From Myxococcaceae bacterium (GTDB lineage Bacteria; Myxococcota; Myxococcia; Myxococcales; Myxococcaceae), in assembly GCA_020247085.1 (NCBI GenBank), contig JADCJJ010000004.1:1-37893 (forward strand): a stretch of 37,893 nucleotides of DNA, given 5' to 3'. The translations under genes were made by a program, and so were the position numbers. Positions within the stretch are counted from its first letter, which is position 1. The number at the start of each line of letters is the position of its first letter. The notes beneath the pieces were generated by a model, which did no database searches, had not been told where the DNA came from, and saw only the letters and a list, made by a program, of their open reading frames with translations. This document shows positions 24,169-31,521 of this stretch, piece after piece.

Positions 24169-24888
24169 CTACCGCCCCGGAGCCTCGCGTGGGGCCCCAG
24201 CGCCGACGACGGGCGCCGCGCGACACCCCAGGCGGAGCCGACGGGGAGACGCTGACGAGCGCCCGCTCACCGGGCCGGAGCCGAGGCGCGCGCGCTCGCG
24301 CCACCCGCGCCACACGCCGAAGGCGAGGATGAGGGTGTTCAGGACGCCCATGGCTCCGGTGAAGGGCACGACGAGCGCGAGGAAGGGCGACAGGAAGACC
24401 GCGACGGGGAACGGTGCGGGCTCGGCGGCCATGCGCTGCTCCATCACCAGCGCCGGGACAGACGCCATCATGCACCAGCCGTACGTGAGGACGGCGCCCA
24501 TCACCTGGTACCCACGCCCGCCGCGACCTTCGGAGCCCGAGCGCACCGCGCGGCCCACCATCCAGCCGATGAAGCTGGTCACCAGCGCCAGCTCGACCTC
24601 GAGGAAGGTGCTGATCAGCCCGAACCCGATGTCGCCGGCCAGCCCCACGCCCGAGCCGAAGGCGAACGCCTTGAGGACACGCAGCAGAGCGCCCTCGCGC
24701 GGAGGACCCGCGCAGACCGCCTCGGCGCAGCGGACACACGACGCCGCGTCGCCCACCGTCCAGTCGTGCCCGACCGGAGGCGCCTTGCAGGCAGTACAGG
24801 TGCCGAGCCCTGGCGTGCCGCTCTCGAACTCAGCCCTGGTGAGGTCCGTCGGGCGATTGCCAAAAGCAGGTGGGCTTCTGCACCGCAA
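24169..24888 (-). CDS. Zinc-ribbon membrane protein
   Basis: This is up to 239 residues. Cys31-x-x-Cys34 and Cys51-x-x-Cys54, 16 residues apart, form a likely zinc ribbon (CTACKAPPVG, SCVRCAEAV). Four membrane helices follow (roughly residues 68-92, 95-112, 127-150 and 157-195), then a basic C-terminal tail. The pattern of a small cytoplasmic Cys4 domain fused to a short helical membrane domain is common in myxobacterial genomes, with no assigned role. The start is uncertain: TTG 24888 has an AAGGG upstream, and there is no in-frame ATG before the zinc motif. The low-complexity tail (about residues 205-239) may not be conserved. Confidence 0.6.
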   Translation of the reverse strand: MRCRSPPAFGNRPTDLTRAEFESGTPGLGTCTACKAPPVGHDWTVGDAASCVRCAEAVCAGPPREGALLRVLKAFAFGSGVGLAGDIGFGLISTFLEVELALVTSFIGWMVGRAVRSGSEGRGGRGYQVMGAVLTYGWCMMASVPALVMEQRMAAEPAPFPVAVFLSPFLALVVPFTGAMGVLNTLILAFGVWRGWRERARLGSGPVSGRSSASPRRLRLGCRAAPVVGAGAPREAPGR

Positions 24889-25065
24889 CGCTGCGCCCTT
24901 TGCGCGTGCGCTCCCGCCTCGCCGGGTCGCCGGCGCTCCTCGAGGCCTCGCAGGTCAAGGACACCGACGGGCCCTTCTCATGGCTGGCGCGCGCCTCCGG
25001 GTGAGGGGCCAGCGGAGCGACCGACCGAGCAGCGCTCGTGCGCTCGAGCGGGGCCGCCGGGCACC

Positions 25066-25629
25066 ATGGAGGACATGCCTTCGAAACCAGGACCCCACGA
25101 GGCGCTCCGCTCCAGGGCCGACGCGCTCGACCAGCCGGCCGAGCCCGAGGAGCGCGCGCTGGATGGCCAAGCCCCGGAGCGCGTGCGCCTGGCCGCGGCG
25201 CAGTTCACCGGATCCAACGCGCCGGAGGCGCCGACGCTCCCGGTGACGGAAGACAGGAGGGCGGAGCGCACGCGGGCCGCGCGGCGGGCAACGGGGCAGG
25301 CCTCGCTGGCCGTGGGCGTGGGCGCCGTCGCTCTTGGCGCGGGCCCCTTCGCCTACGTGATGACCCAAACCGTCGACGTCACCGACGGCGCGACGGGAGT
25401 GCTCTTCGGGCTGGCCTTCCTGTTCTCGGCCGTCGGAATCATCCAGCTGCCGCCGCTGTGCTTCGGTCTCCTCGCGCCCGGCAGCGAGAGCGTGAGCACC
25501 GACAGCCACACTGGCACCACGCAGGTCACCCTCCACTCGGCCGCGCGCGCCCGGCGCGCTGGGCGCTGGCTTGCCGCGTGGGTGGTGTTGGCTGCGCTGT
25601 GCCTGGCGGTGATGCCGCGCACCGCCTGA
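25066..25629 (+). CDS. Small membrane protein with three predicted helices
   Basis: This 187-residue protein has a charged N-terminal cytoplasmic region of about 75 residues, then hydrophobic segments at about 78-100, 109-136 and 167-184. Between the second and third is a polar, Thr/Ser-rich loop (SVSTDSHTGTTQVTLHSAA). No family is recognised. ATG 25066 was chosen as the first in-frame ATG after the reading becomes protein-like; ATG 25075 is possible. The gene is convergent with, and its end overlapped by, the reading frame on the other strand. Confidence 0.55.
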   Translation: MEDMPSKPGPHEALRSRADALDQPAEPEERALDGQAPERVRLAAAQFTGSNAPEAPTLPVTEDRRAERTRAARRATGQASLAVGVGAVALGAGPFAYVMTQTVDVTDGATGVLFGLAFLFSAVGIIQLPPLCFGLLAPGSESVSTDSHTGTTQVTLHSAARARRAGRWLAAWVVLAALCLAVMPRTA

Positions 25630-26194
25630 GCCGGGGCCGCGCCCCGGGCTCGCGCGCCTCGACCGGCGGCGGGCGCGCGACGACGACCTGGCTCCACGAC
25701 ACCGCGACGCGGGTGTCGGGCATGCCGCGCTGCACGCTGCTCACCCCCTGCGGCGTGAGCGCTCGGGGCCCTTCGAACGGAGTCGCCGTCACGGTGTCGG
25801 CGCGAGCCAGCGACAAGGAATCGCTCCGACAAACGACGCGCTCGTCGCCCGACTCGATGACGACCTCGAGGGGCCTGGCCGTCGGCTGCGCCGCAGCGGT
25901 GCGGTCGAGCATGAAGCTCGGCGGATGGCCGCCGGGCGTGGGAATGACGAAGTGCCAGCCCGGCTCCAGGGCGCCAGCCGATGGCTGGGGCAAAGACAGG
26001 CCGTTCATCGTCACCGTCGCGTCGAGTGTGCCGCATGGAGAGCGCTCGTCAGCGAGCGCGAGCCGCAAGGCCGTGACGGTCATCCCTTCACGCTGCCCGG
26101 CCATGAAGACTGCCCGCACCCGCCTGTCCGCGCCCGAACGGTGCGCGTGCCTGAAGGGTGAGCCCTCCGAGCTCCGTGGCCTCGAGACGCGCAC
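25526..26194 (-). CDS. Hypothetical protein, possibly frame-disrupted at its 5' end
   Basis: The central part (about 26085 down to 25640) reads as a genuine beta-rich protein with strong G/C third positions (MTVTALRLALADERSPCG, GWHFVIPTPGGHPPSFML, EVVIESGDERVVCRS, DTRVAVSWSQVVVARP). No family is recognised. Start choices are ATG 26194, 26104 or 26083, none with a convincing Shine-Dalgarno sequence. The last 35 codons run over the end of the convergent membrane-protein gene and look like read-through. A second frame on the same strand, 26273-26088 (GTG start), also looks coding (GGRWRLHADGVSGARLEATE) and overlaps the 5' end, so one original gene may have been split by a frameshift. Confidence 0.45.
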   Translation of the reverse strand: MRVSRPRSSEGSPFRHAHRSGADRRVRAVFMAGQREGMTVTALRLALADERSPCGTLDATVTMNGLSLPQPSAGALEPGWHFVIPTPGGHPPSFMLDRTAAAQPTARPLEVVIESGDERVVCRSDSLSLARADTVTATPFEGPRALTPQGVSSVQRGMPDTRVAVSWSQVVVARPPPVEAREPGARPRLRRCAASPPGTAQPTPPTRQASAQRAGRARPSGG

Positions 26195-26377
26195 CGCTCA
26201 CGCCATCGGCGTGAAGTCTCCAGCGCCCGCCGACGAGCCCCGTCTCATGCCGGACGCGCGACAGCACCGCCACCCGCCGGTGTCCCCGTCACCCCTGACC
26301 TCGCCGGCGCGCCCCGTCGAAGTCGAGCGGCGCACCGACACATTGACTGCCGGCCCCGCTCGTAGTGTCAGCCCGGC

Positions 26378-29086
26378 ATGGCACCTGCCTCGCTCCTCGC
26401 GCTCCTCATCGCCGCCGCCCCCGCCCCCAGGCCCGTCAAGGGCGCCTCGGTCGAGGGCCTCACCGAGTACCAGCTGCCGAACGGGCTCAAGGTGCTGCTG
26501 GTGCCCGACGCCTCGAAGCCCACCGTCACCGTCAACCTGACCGTCTTCGTCGGCAGCCGTCACGAGGACTACGGCGAGAAGGGCATGGCGCACCTGCTCG
26601 AGCACCTGCTCTTCAAAGAGACGAAGCGGTTCAAGGACGTGAAGAAGGCCCTCACCGAGCGCGGCGCCGACGCGAACGGCACCACCTGGTTCGACCGCAC
26701 CAACTACTTCGAGACCCTGGCCGCCAGCGACGACAACCTCAAGTGGGCGCTCGAGCTCGAGGCCGACCGCCTCGTCGACACCGTCATCACCAGAGAGAAG
26801 CTCGCGCCCGAGATGACGGTGGTGCGCAACGAGTTCGAGATGGGAGAGAACTCGCCGCAGGGCGTGCTGTTCGACCGCGTGATGTCGGCGGCCTTCACCT
26901 GGCACAACTACGGCAGCACGACGATCGGCGCGCGCAGTGACATCGAGCAGGTGCCCCAGGCGCGGCTCCAGGGCTTCTACGGGCGCTACTACCAGCCGGA
27001 CAACGCGCTGCTGGTGGTGGCTGGCCGGTTCGACGAGGCGAAGGCCCTGACGTGGATCTCTACCGCCTTCGGCCGCATCAACAAGCCGAAGCGGGCGCTG
27101 CCGGTCACGTACACGGTGGAGCCGACACAAGACGGTGAGCGGACCGTCGCCGTTCGCCGCGTCGGTGGCACCCCGGTGCTGGCCTCGGGCTACCACGTGC
27201 CGGCCGGGAGCGACCCTGACTACGCCGCCGTCGACGTGTTGACGCAGGTGCTGGGCGACGCGCCCTCGGGCCGCCTCTACAAGGCGCTCGTCGACTCGAA
27301 GAAGGCGGCCAAGGCCGGCTGCTTCAGCTACCAGCTCCGCGAGCCCGGGGCCCTGCTCTGCTTCGCCGAGCTCAACCAGAAGGACCCGCCGGGCCCCGCC
27401 CGCGACCTGCTGGTGTCGACGGTCGAGGGCCTGGGCGCGGCGAAGGTGACCGACGCCGAGGTGACGAGGGCGCGCGCGCAGCTGCTCAAGCAGGTCGAGC
27501 TCGTGCTCAACGACTCCGAGCGCGTGGGTGTGCTGCTGTCCGAGTTCGCGGCCATGGGCGACTGGCGGCTCCTCTTCATCCACCGCGACCGCATCAAGGC
27601 CGTCACCACCGCCGACGTGCAGCGCGTCGCCGAGCGGTACCTCAAGCCCTCGAACCGCACCCTGGGCGAGTACGTACCGACCGAGGTGCCCGACCGGGCC
27701 GAGGTGCCCGCCCTCGTCGACCTGGCGCCGCTGGTGGGCGGCTACCAGGGGCAGGCGGCGGTGGCGCAGGGCGAGGTGTTCGAGGCCACCCCGAAGAACC
27801 TCGACGGGCGGACGAGCCGCGAGGCGCTGCCCTTCGGCCTCAAGCTCGCGCTCCTGACCAAGCGCACGCGCGGCGAGACGGTACGGGCGAGCTTCCGCTT
27901 CCCCTACGGCGACGCCACCACGCTGGCGAACCAGAAGACGGTAGCCGACCTCACGGCCCGCATGCTGGCCCGCGGCACGAAGTCGAAGACGCGCCAGCAG
28001 TTCAAGGACGCGCTCGACGCCCTGCGCGCCCAGGTGGGCTTCGGCGCCGAGCCCCAGGGCGTCACCGTCAGCCTCGAGGTGCGCCGGCCCCAGCTCGAGG
28101 CCACGCTCGAGCTCGTCACCGAGGCCCTCACCCAGCCCGCCTTCGACAAGGCCGAGTTCGACTCGCTCAAGCGCGAGGTCCTGGCCGAGCTCGAGCAGAA
28201 GAAGGACGACCCCAACGCGCTCGCCTTCCTCGCCCTGCAGAAGGCGCTCAACGTCTGGCCGAAGGGCCACCCGTTCGCGGTGTCGTCCCTCGACGAGTCC
28301 ATCGCCGACCTCGCCGCGGCGAAGCTCGACGACGTGAGGGCCTTCCACGGGCGCTTCTACGGCGCGCAGGCGGGCTTCGGCGCGGTGGTGGGCGACTTCG
28401 ACCCGGCGGCCGTGAAGGCCCAGCTCTCGGCGCGGCTCTCGGTCTTCGCCGCGAAGGTGCCGTACACGCGCATTCCACGGCCGTTCGTGAAGGTCGAGCC
28501 GAAGACGCTCACCCAGGAGACGCCCGACAAGGCCATGGCCTGCTTCGTCGCCGGCGCCACCCTGCCGATGCGCGAGACCGACGCCGACTACCCGGCCCTG
28601 GTGCTGGCCGACGCGATGCTCGGGGGCGGCTTCCTCAACGGCCGGGTGCCGCAGCGGCTGCGCGAGAAAGAGGGGCTCAGCTACGGCGCCGGCACCTTCT
28701 TCCGCGCCGGCGCCTTCGAGGACAACGGGGCCCTCGTCGGCTACGCCATCTCGGCGCCCGAGAACGTGGCGAGGGTCGAGGCCGGCTTCCGAGAGGAGCT
28801 CGAGCTCGCCGTCAAGAAGGGCTTCACCGACGCCGAGCTCTCGCTCGCCCGCAAGGGGTTGCTCCAGTCGCGCGAGCAGGCCCGCGCGGCCGACGAGCGG
28901 GTGGCCGACGAGCTGGCCGAGCAGCTCGAGACGGGGCGCACCTTCGAGTTCGAGCAGCGCTTCGACGACGCCGTGCGCGCGCTGACGCCGGGCGCGGTGA
29001 ACGCCGCGCTCCTGCGCCACGTCGACCCGGCGCGCTTCACGGTGGTGAAGGTGGGTGACCTCAAGAAGCTCCCGGCGCCGAGGTGA
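26378..29086 (+). CDS. M16-family zinc metallopeptidase, two tandem modules
   Basis: This 902-residue protein has a short signal peptide (residues about 1-17, MAPASLLALLIAAAPAP), so it is probably periplasmic. The first module has the inverted zinc motif H72-L-L-E75-H76 and a third ligand, Glu152, in VVRNEFEMGEN. It continues with the M16 C-subdomain pattern ('FYGRYYQPDNALLVVAGRFD', 'DAPSGRLYKALVDSKKAAKAG'). The second module repeats the fold from about residue 480 ('LPFGLKLALLTKRT'), but the HxxEH position reads ARMLARGT, so it is catalytically dead. It also carries the substrate-clamping 'LREKEGLSYGAG' near residue 765. One active and one inactive half in a single chain is the pitrilysin-like plan. 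It likely degrades peptides; the MiaE-like gene follows after four bases. Confidence 0.9.
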   Translation: MAPASLLALLIAAAPAPRPVKGASVEGLTEYQLPNGLKVLLVPDASKPTVTVNLTVFVGSRHEDYGEKGMAHLLEHLLFKETKRFKDVKKALTERGADANGTTWFDRTNYFETLAASDDNLKWALELEADRLVDTVITREKLAPEMTVVRNEFEMGENSPQGVLFDRVMSAAFTWHNYGSTTIGARSDIEQVPQARLQGFYGRYYQPDNALLVVAGRFDEAKALTWISTAFGRINKPKRALPVTYTVEPTQDGERTVAVRRVGGTPVLASGYHVPAGSDPDYAAVDVLTQVLGDAPSGRLYKALVDSKKAAKAGCFSYQLREPGALLCFAELNQKDPPGPARDLLVSTVEGLGAAKVTDAEVTRARAQLLKQVELVLNDSERVGVLLSEFAAMGDWRLLFIHRDRIKAVTTADVQRVAERYLKPSNRTLGEYVPTEVPDRAEVPALVDLAPLVGGYQGQAAVAQGEVFEATPKNLDGRTSREALPFGLKLALLTKRTRGETVRASFRFPYGDATTLANQKTVADLTARMLARGTKSKTRQQFKDALDALRAQVGFGAEPQGVTVSLEVRRPQLEATLELVTEALTQPAFDKAEFDSLKREVLAELEQKKDDPNALAFLALQKALNVWPKGHPFAVSSLDESIADLAAAKLDDVRAFHGRFYGAQAGFGAVVGDFDPAAVKAQLSARLSVFAAKVPYTRIPRPFVKVEPKTLTQETPDKAMACFVAGATLPMRETDADYPALVLADAMLGGGFLNGRVPQRLREKEGLSYGAGTFFRAGAFEDNGALVGYAISAPENVARVEAGFREELELAVKKGFTDAELSLARKGLLQSREQARAADERVADELAEQLETGRTFEFEQRFDDAVRALTPGAVNAALLRHVDPARFTVVKVGDLKKLPAPR

Positions 29087-29090
29087 TGTC

Positions 29091-29660
29091 ATGCAGCTGA
29101 AGGTCTCGACCGACCCACGCTGGCTGCCGCACGCCCTCGCCCACTTCGACGAGGTGCTCGTCGACCACGCCCACTGCGAGAAGAAGGCGGCGGTGAACGC
29201 GCTGTCGCTGCTGCAGGCCCACCCCGAGGTGCCGGGGCTGCCGGCCCAGATGGCGCGGCTGGCACGCGAAGAATCGGCGCACCTGGCGAAGGTGCTCCAG
29301 CTCATGGAGGCGCGGGGGTTGACGCTGGGGCGGGACGCGGGCGACCCCTACGCGAAGGGGCTGCAGCAGCTCGTCCGCCACGGGGCGAAGGAGCGCCGCC
29401 TCGACCGCCTGCTGGTGGCTGGCGTCATCGAGGCGCGCAGCCACGAGCGGCTCGAGCTGCTCGCCTCGGGCCTGGGCGACCCCGCGCTCCGCCGCCTCTA
29501 CACCGAGCTCGCCAGGAGCGAAGACGGGCACCAGAGGCTCTTCGTGCGCCTGGCGAAGAACGTCGAGGCCGAGGACGTCGTCGACGCGCGCCTCGAGGCG
29601 CTGCTGCACGCCGAGGCCGAGCTGCTCGGCGCGCTGCCCCTGCGGGCGGCGGTGCACTGA
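29091..29660 (+). CDS. miaE: tRNA-(ms2io6A)-hydroxylase, MiaE
   Basis: This 189-residue cytoplasmic non-heme diiron enzyme hydroxylates the isopentenyl side chain of ms2i6A37 in tRNA. It is a ferritin-like four-helix bundle with ligands visible as paired motifs: DHAHCEKKAAVNAL (about 24-37, Glu of EKK), ARLAREESAHLAKVL (Glu and His), 'VIEARSHERLELL' (Glu and His) and 'LARSEDGHQRLF' (Glu and His). These are characteristic of MiaE. ATG 29091 has GAGGTG upstream at suitable spacing and is four bases after the peptidase stop, so the two are probably co-transcribed. Hydroxylation needs O2, which implies aerobic growth at some stage. Confidence 0.9.
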   Translation: MQLKVSTDPRWLPHALAHFDEVLVDHAHCEKKAAVNALSLLQAHPEVPGLPAQMARLAREESAHLAKVLQLMEARGLTLGRDAGDPYAKGLQQLVRHGAKERRLDRLLVAGVIEARSHERLELLASGLGDPALRRLYTELARSEDGHQRLFVRLAKNVEAEDVVDARLEALLHAEAELLGALPLRAAVH

Positions 29661-29668
29661 GCGCCCAG

Positions 29669-29680
29669 GCGCCGCGGCGC
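29669..29680. other. Palindrome between convergent genes
   Basis: GCGCCGCGGCGC is a perfect 12-bp palindrome nine bases after the MiaE stop, in the 104-base gap before the end of the convergent regulator gene. It has no loop or T-run, so a role in ending transcription is only a possibility. Confidence 0.2.
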
Positions 29681-29764
29681 GCTTCTGGCCGTCGAATGAG
29701 CGCGCCGGGGCTGCCACGCGCCCCTGCCGTCGCCCAGAGCACGGCCCGCGGCTGTGACGCGCGC

Positions 29765-30376
29765 TCAGCCCCGCGCCTTGCGCTTCACCCGCGAGAGCTG
29801 CATCGGCGTGATGCCCAGGTACGACGCCGTGTCAGCGGGGCGCAGCCGCGCCTCGAGGTCCGGGTATCGCTGCTGAAAGCGCGCGTAGCGGGCCTCGGCG
29901 TCGAGCACCGCGAGCTCGTACTCCTTCACCTCGCGCTCCGAAAACACGCGCTCGACGGCCTTCCGCCCGAAGCGCCCCAGGTCCGGGTGCGCGTCGTAGA
30001 GCCGCTCGAGGGCGTCGCCGTCGGCGACGAGCAACTCGACGCGCTCGAGGGCCACGATGTTGACCGTCGAAGGCTGCCGCTGGAAGAGCGAGCTCGGCGC
30101 GGCCACGAAGGACAGCGGGCGGAAGAAGTCCTTCGTGTACTCACCGCCGTCCTCGGAGAGGAAGTAGCAGCGCATGATGCCGCGCAGCAAGAAGCCCACC
30201 CGGAGCGCGAGGGTGCCGGCCTCGACGAAGACGCCGCCCTCTGGCAACACGAAGGGCGAGAAGGCCGCGACGAAGGCGCTGGCCGACTCGGGGCGCATCG
30301 GCGACACGGCCTGGACAAACTGCGCCAGCAGCTCGCGGTCTCTCGGTGCGGTGCCGACGCTTCGGGTGGCTGACAT
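29765..30376 (-). CDS. Crp/Fnr-family transcription regulator
   Basis: This 203-residue protein has an N-terminal cyclic-nucleotide-binding-type beta barrel (about residues 30-130: FVLPEGGVFVEAGTLALRVGFLLRGIMRCY, 'SSLFQRQPSTVNIVALERVELLV'), a dimer helix, and a short C-terminal helix-turn-helix (RPADTASYLGITPMQLSRVKR, about 178-199). The barrel lacks the R-x-S/T cAMP-binding motif of Crp and the Fnr iron-sulphur cysteines, so the effector is unknown. It resembles the Crp-like group with a minimal HTH that is widespread in Bacteroidetes and Myxococcota. The start is ATG 30376. It is transcribed away from the cytochrome/molybdenum-hydroxylase operon, 123 bases between start codons, and is the natural candidate regulator of that operon. 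Confidence 0.82.
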   Translation of the reverse strand: MSATRSVGTAPRDRELLAQFVQAVSPMRPESASAFVAAFSPFVLPEGGVFVEAGTLALRVGFLLRGIMRCYFLSEDGGEYTKDFFRPLSFVAAPSSLFQRQPSTVNIVALERVELLVADGDALERLYDAHPDLGRFGRKAVERVFSEREVKEYELAVLDAEARYARFQQRYPDLEARLRPADTASYLGITPMQLSRVKRKARG

Positions 30377-30393
30377 GGTGGTGAGCGTCGCAT

Positions 30394-30468
30394 GGCGAGG
30401 GCCATGGGGCTCGCCCTGATGAACGAGAACGCCTGGCGCAGGTCTGTCAACCACACGTGTCGTCGACG
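30394..30468. promoter_or_regulatory. Candidate operators in the divergent regulator/operon gap
   Basis: Between the two divergent starts (30376 and 30500) lie GGCGAG (30394-30399) with CTCGCC (30410-30415), a six-base inverted repeat over ten bases, and two adjacent palindromes, ACACGTGT (30453-30460) and CGTCGACG (30461-30468). TGTCAA at 30445-30450 reads TTGACA on the minus strand and could be the -35 box of the regulator gene, but no good -10 follows. Binding by the Crp/Fnr-type protein is inferred from position only. Confidence 0.3.
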
Positions 30469-30499
30469 GGTGACGCTGCCCTGCGGAAGATACGGGACG

Positions 30500-31054
30500 A
30501 TGCTCGCCTCGGCGCTCGCCCTGCTGCTGTCTCAGGCGCACCCCTTCGACGACGTGGCGCGGGTGCTGCTCCACCCGCGCTGCGTCAACTGCCACCCGGC
30601 TGGTGAGGCCCCGCTGCAGACCGACGCCTCGCGGCCCCACCACCAGAACGTCACCCGGCGTATCGAGGCGCTGGGCACCCGGTGCACCGCCTGTCACCTG
30701 CCCAACGCGCCGCAGGGCCCGGGCCTGCCACCGAGCGCGGCCGAGTGGAAGATGCCGCGCGCCGACCTGCCGCTCGTCTTCCAGGGGCGCACCCCCGCGC
30801 AGCTGTGTCACCAGCTCAAGGACCCTGCGCAGAACGGAAACCTCACGCCCGAGGCCATGCTCGAGCACCTCACGCACGACCCGCGCGTGGTGTGGAGCTT
30901 CGCGCCGGGCCCCGGCCGCGCGCTGCCGCCGCTGACGCACGCGCGCTTCCTCGAGGTGTTCTCGGCCTGGCTCCAGCTGGGTCAACCCTGTCCGACCGAG
31001 GCGCCACAGGCACCCCAGACGAAGCGCCCCCCGAACACCCCGAGGCAGCGATGA
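30500..31054 (+). CDS. Diheme c-type cytochrome, partner of the Mo hydroxylase
   Basis: This 184-residue periplasmic protein starts at ATG 30500, with a short signal peptide ([15 protein letters not shown]). Two heme-attachment motifs are seen: CVNCH (28-32) and CTACH (62-66). Further His and Met residues (for example in [10 protein letters not shown], about 82-91) could be axial ligands. The same frame is open from 30392, but that part overlaps the divergent promoter and lacks a signal. The stop overlaps the [2Fe-2S] subunit start (ATGA). It most likely accepts electrons from the molybdenum hydroxylase, as in isoquinoline-oxidoreductase-type loci that include a cytochrome. Confidence 0.8.
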   Translation: MLASALALLLSQAHPFDDVARVLLHPRCVNCHPAGEAPLQTDASRPHHQNVTRRIEALGTRCTACHLPNAPQGPGLPPSAAEWKMPRADLPLVFQGRTPAQLCHQLKDPAQNGNLTPEAMLEHLTHDPRVVWSFAPGPGRALPPLTHARFLEVFSAWLQLGQPCPTEAPQAPQTKRPPNTPRQR

Positions 31055-31521
31055 TCTCTTTCACCCTGAATGGCCGCCCGACCGAGGTCGACGCCCCGCC
31101 GGCGATGCCCCTGCTCTGGGTGCTGCGCGACGTGCTCCACCTCACCGGCACCAAGTTCGGTTGCGGCATGGCGCTGTGCGGCGCATGCACGGTGCACCTC
31201 GAGGGCTCGGCGGTGCGCTCGTGCATCACCCCGGTGTCGGCGGTCGAGGGCAAGGCCGTCACCACCATCGAGGGGCTCGCGCCGAGCGAGGCGCCGCACC
31301 CGTGCCAGCGCGCGTGGGTCGAGCTGTCGGTGCCGCAGTGCGGGTACTGCCAGTCGGGGCAGCTGATGAGCGCGGCGGCCCTGCTGGCGGTGAAGCCCGA
31401 GCCGACGGATGACGACATCGACGCGGCCATGAGCGGCAACCTCTGCCGCTGCGGCACCTACCCGCGCATTCGAGACGCCATCCACCGCGCGGCGCTGCTG
31501 GCGCAGGGAGGCCGGCCATGA
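31051..31521 (+). CDS. iorA: [2Fe-2S] subunit of a molybdenum hydroxylase (IorA-like)
   Basis: This 156-residue small subunit carries both clusters. The plant-ferredoxin-type site is Cys38, Cys43, Cys46 and Cys58 ([18 protein letters not shown]). The second, alpha-helical site is Cys97, Cys100, Cys132 and Cys134 ([22 protein letters not shown]). This eight-Cys set and length are standard for IorA/CoxS-type subunits. The protein passes electrons from the molybdenum centre to the acceptor. It has no signal peptide of its own; since the large subunit carries a Tat signal, it is probably carried across the membrane as a folded complex. Start and stop overlap both neighbours (ATGA on each side). 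Confidence 0.92.
   Translation: MISFTLNGRPTEVDAPPAMPLLWVLRDVLHLTGTKFGCGMALCGACTVHLEGSAVRSCITPVSAVEGKAVTTIEGLAPSEAPHPCQRAWVELSVPQCGYCQSGQLMSAAALLAVKPEPTDDDIDAAMSGNLCRCGTYPRIRDAIHRAALLAQGGRP

Noticed and set aside
16911-26327. A shared 12-mer, GTCGAAGTCGAG, in two distant gaps (16911-16922 and 26316-26327)
   Set aside because: Two copies of a low-complexity GTCGA-type word are expected by chance in such sequence; no longer similarity around them was seen.
26198-29305. A 1,035-codon open frame on the minus strand
   Set aside because: It is antisense to the M16 peptidase and MiaE genes, which carry full catalytic motifs.
30385-30985. 5' extension of the Crp/Fnr-type regulator to 406 codons
   Set aside because: It runs antisense through the cytochrome gene; the ligand-binding barrel begins after ATG 30376.
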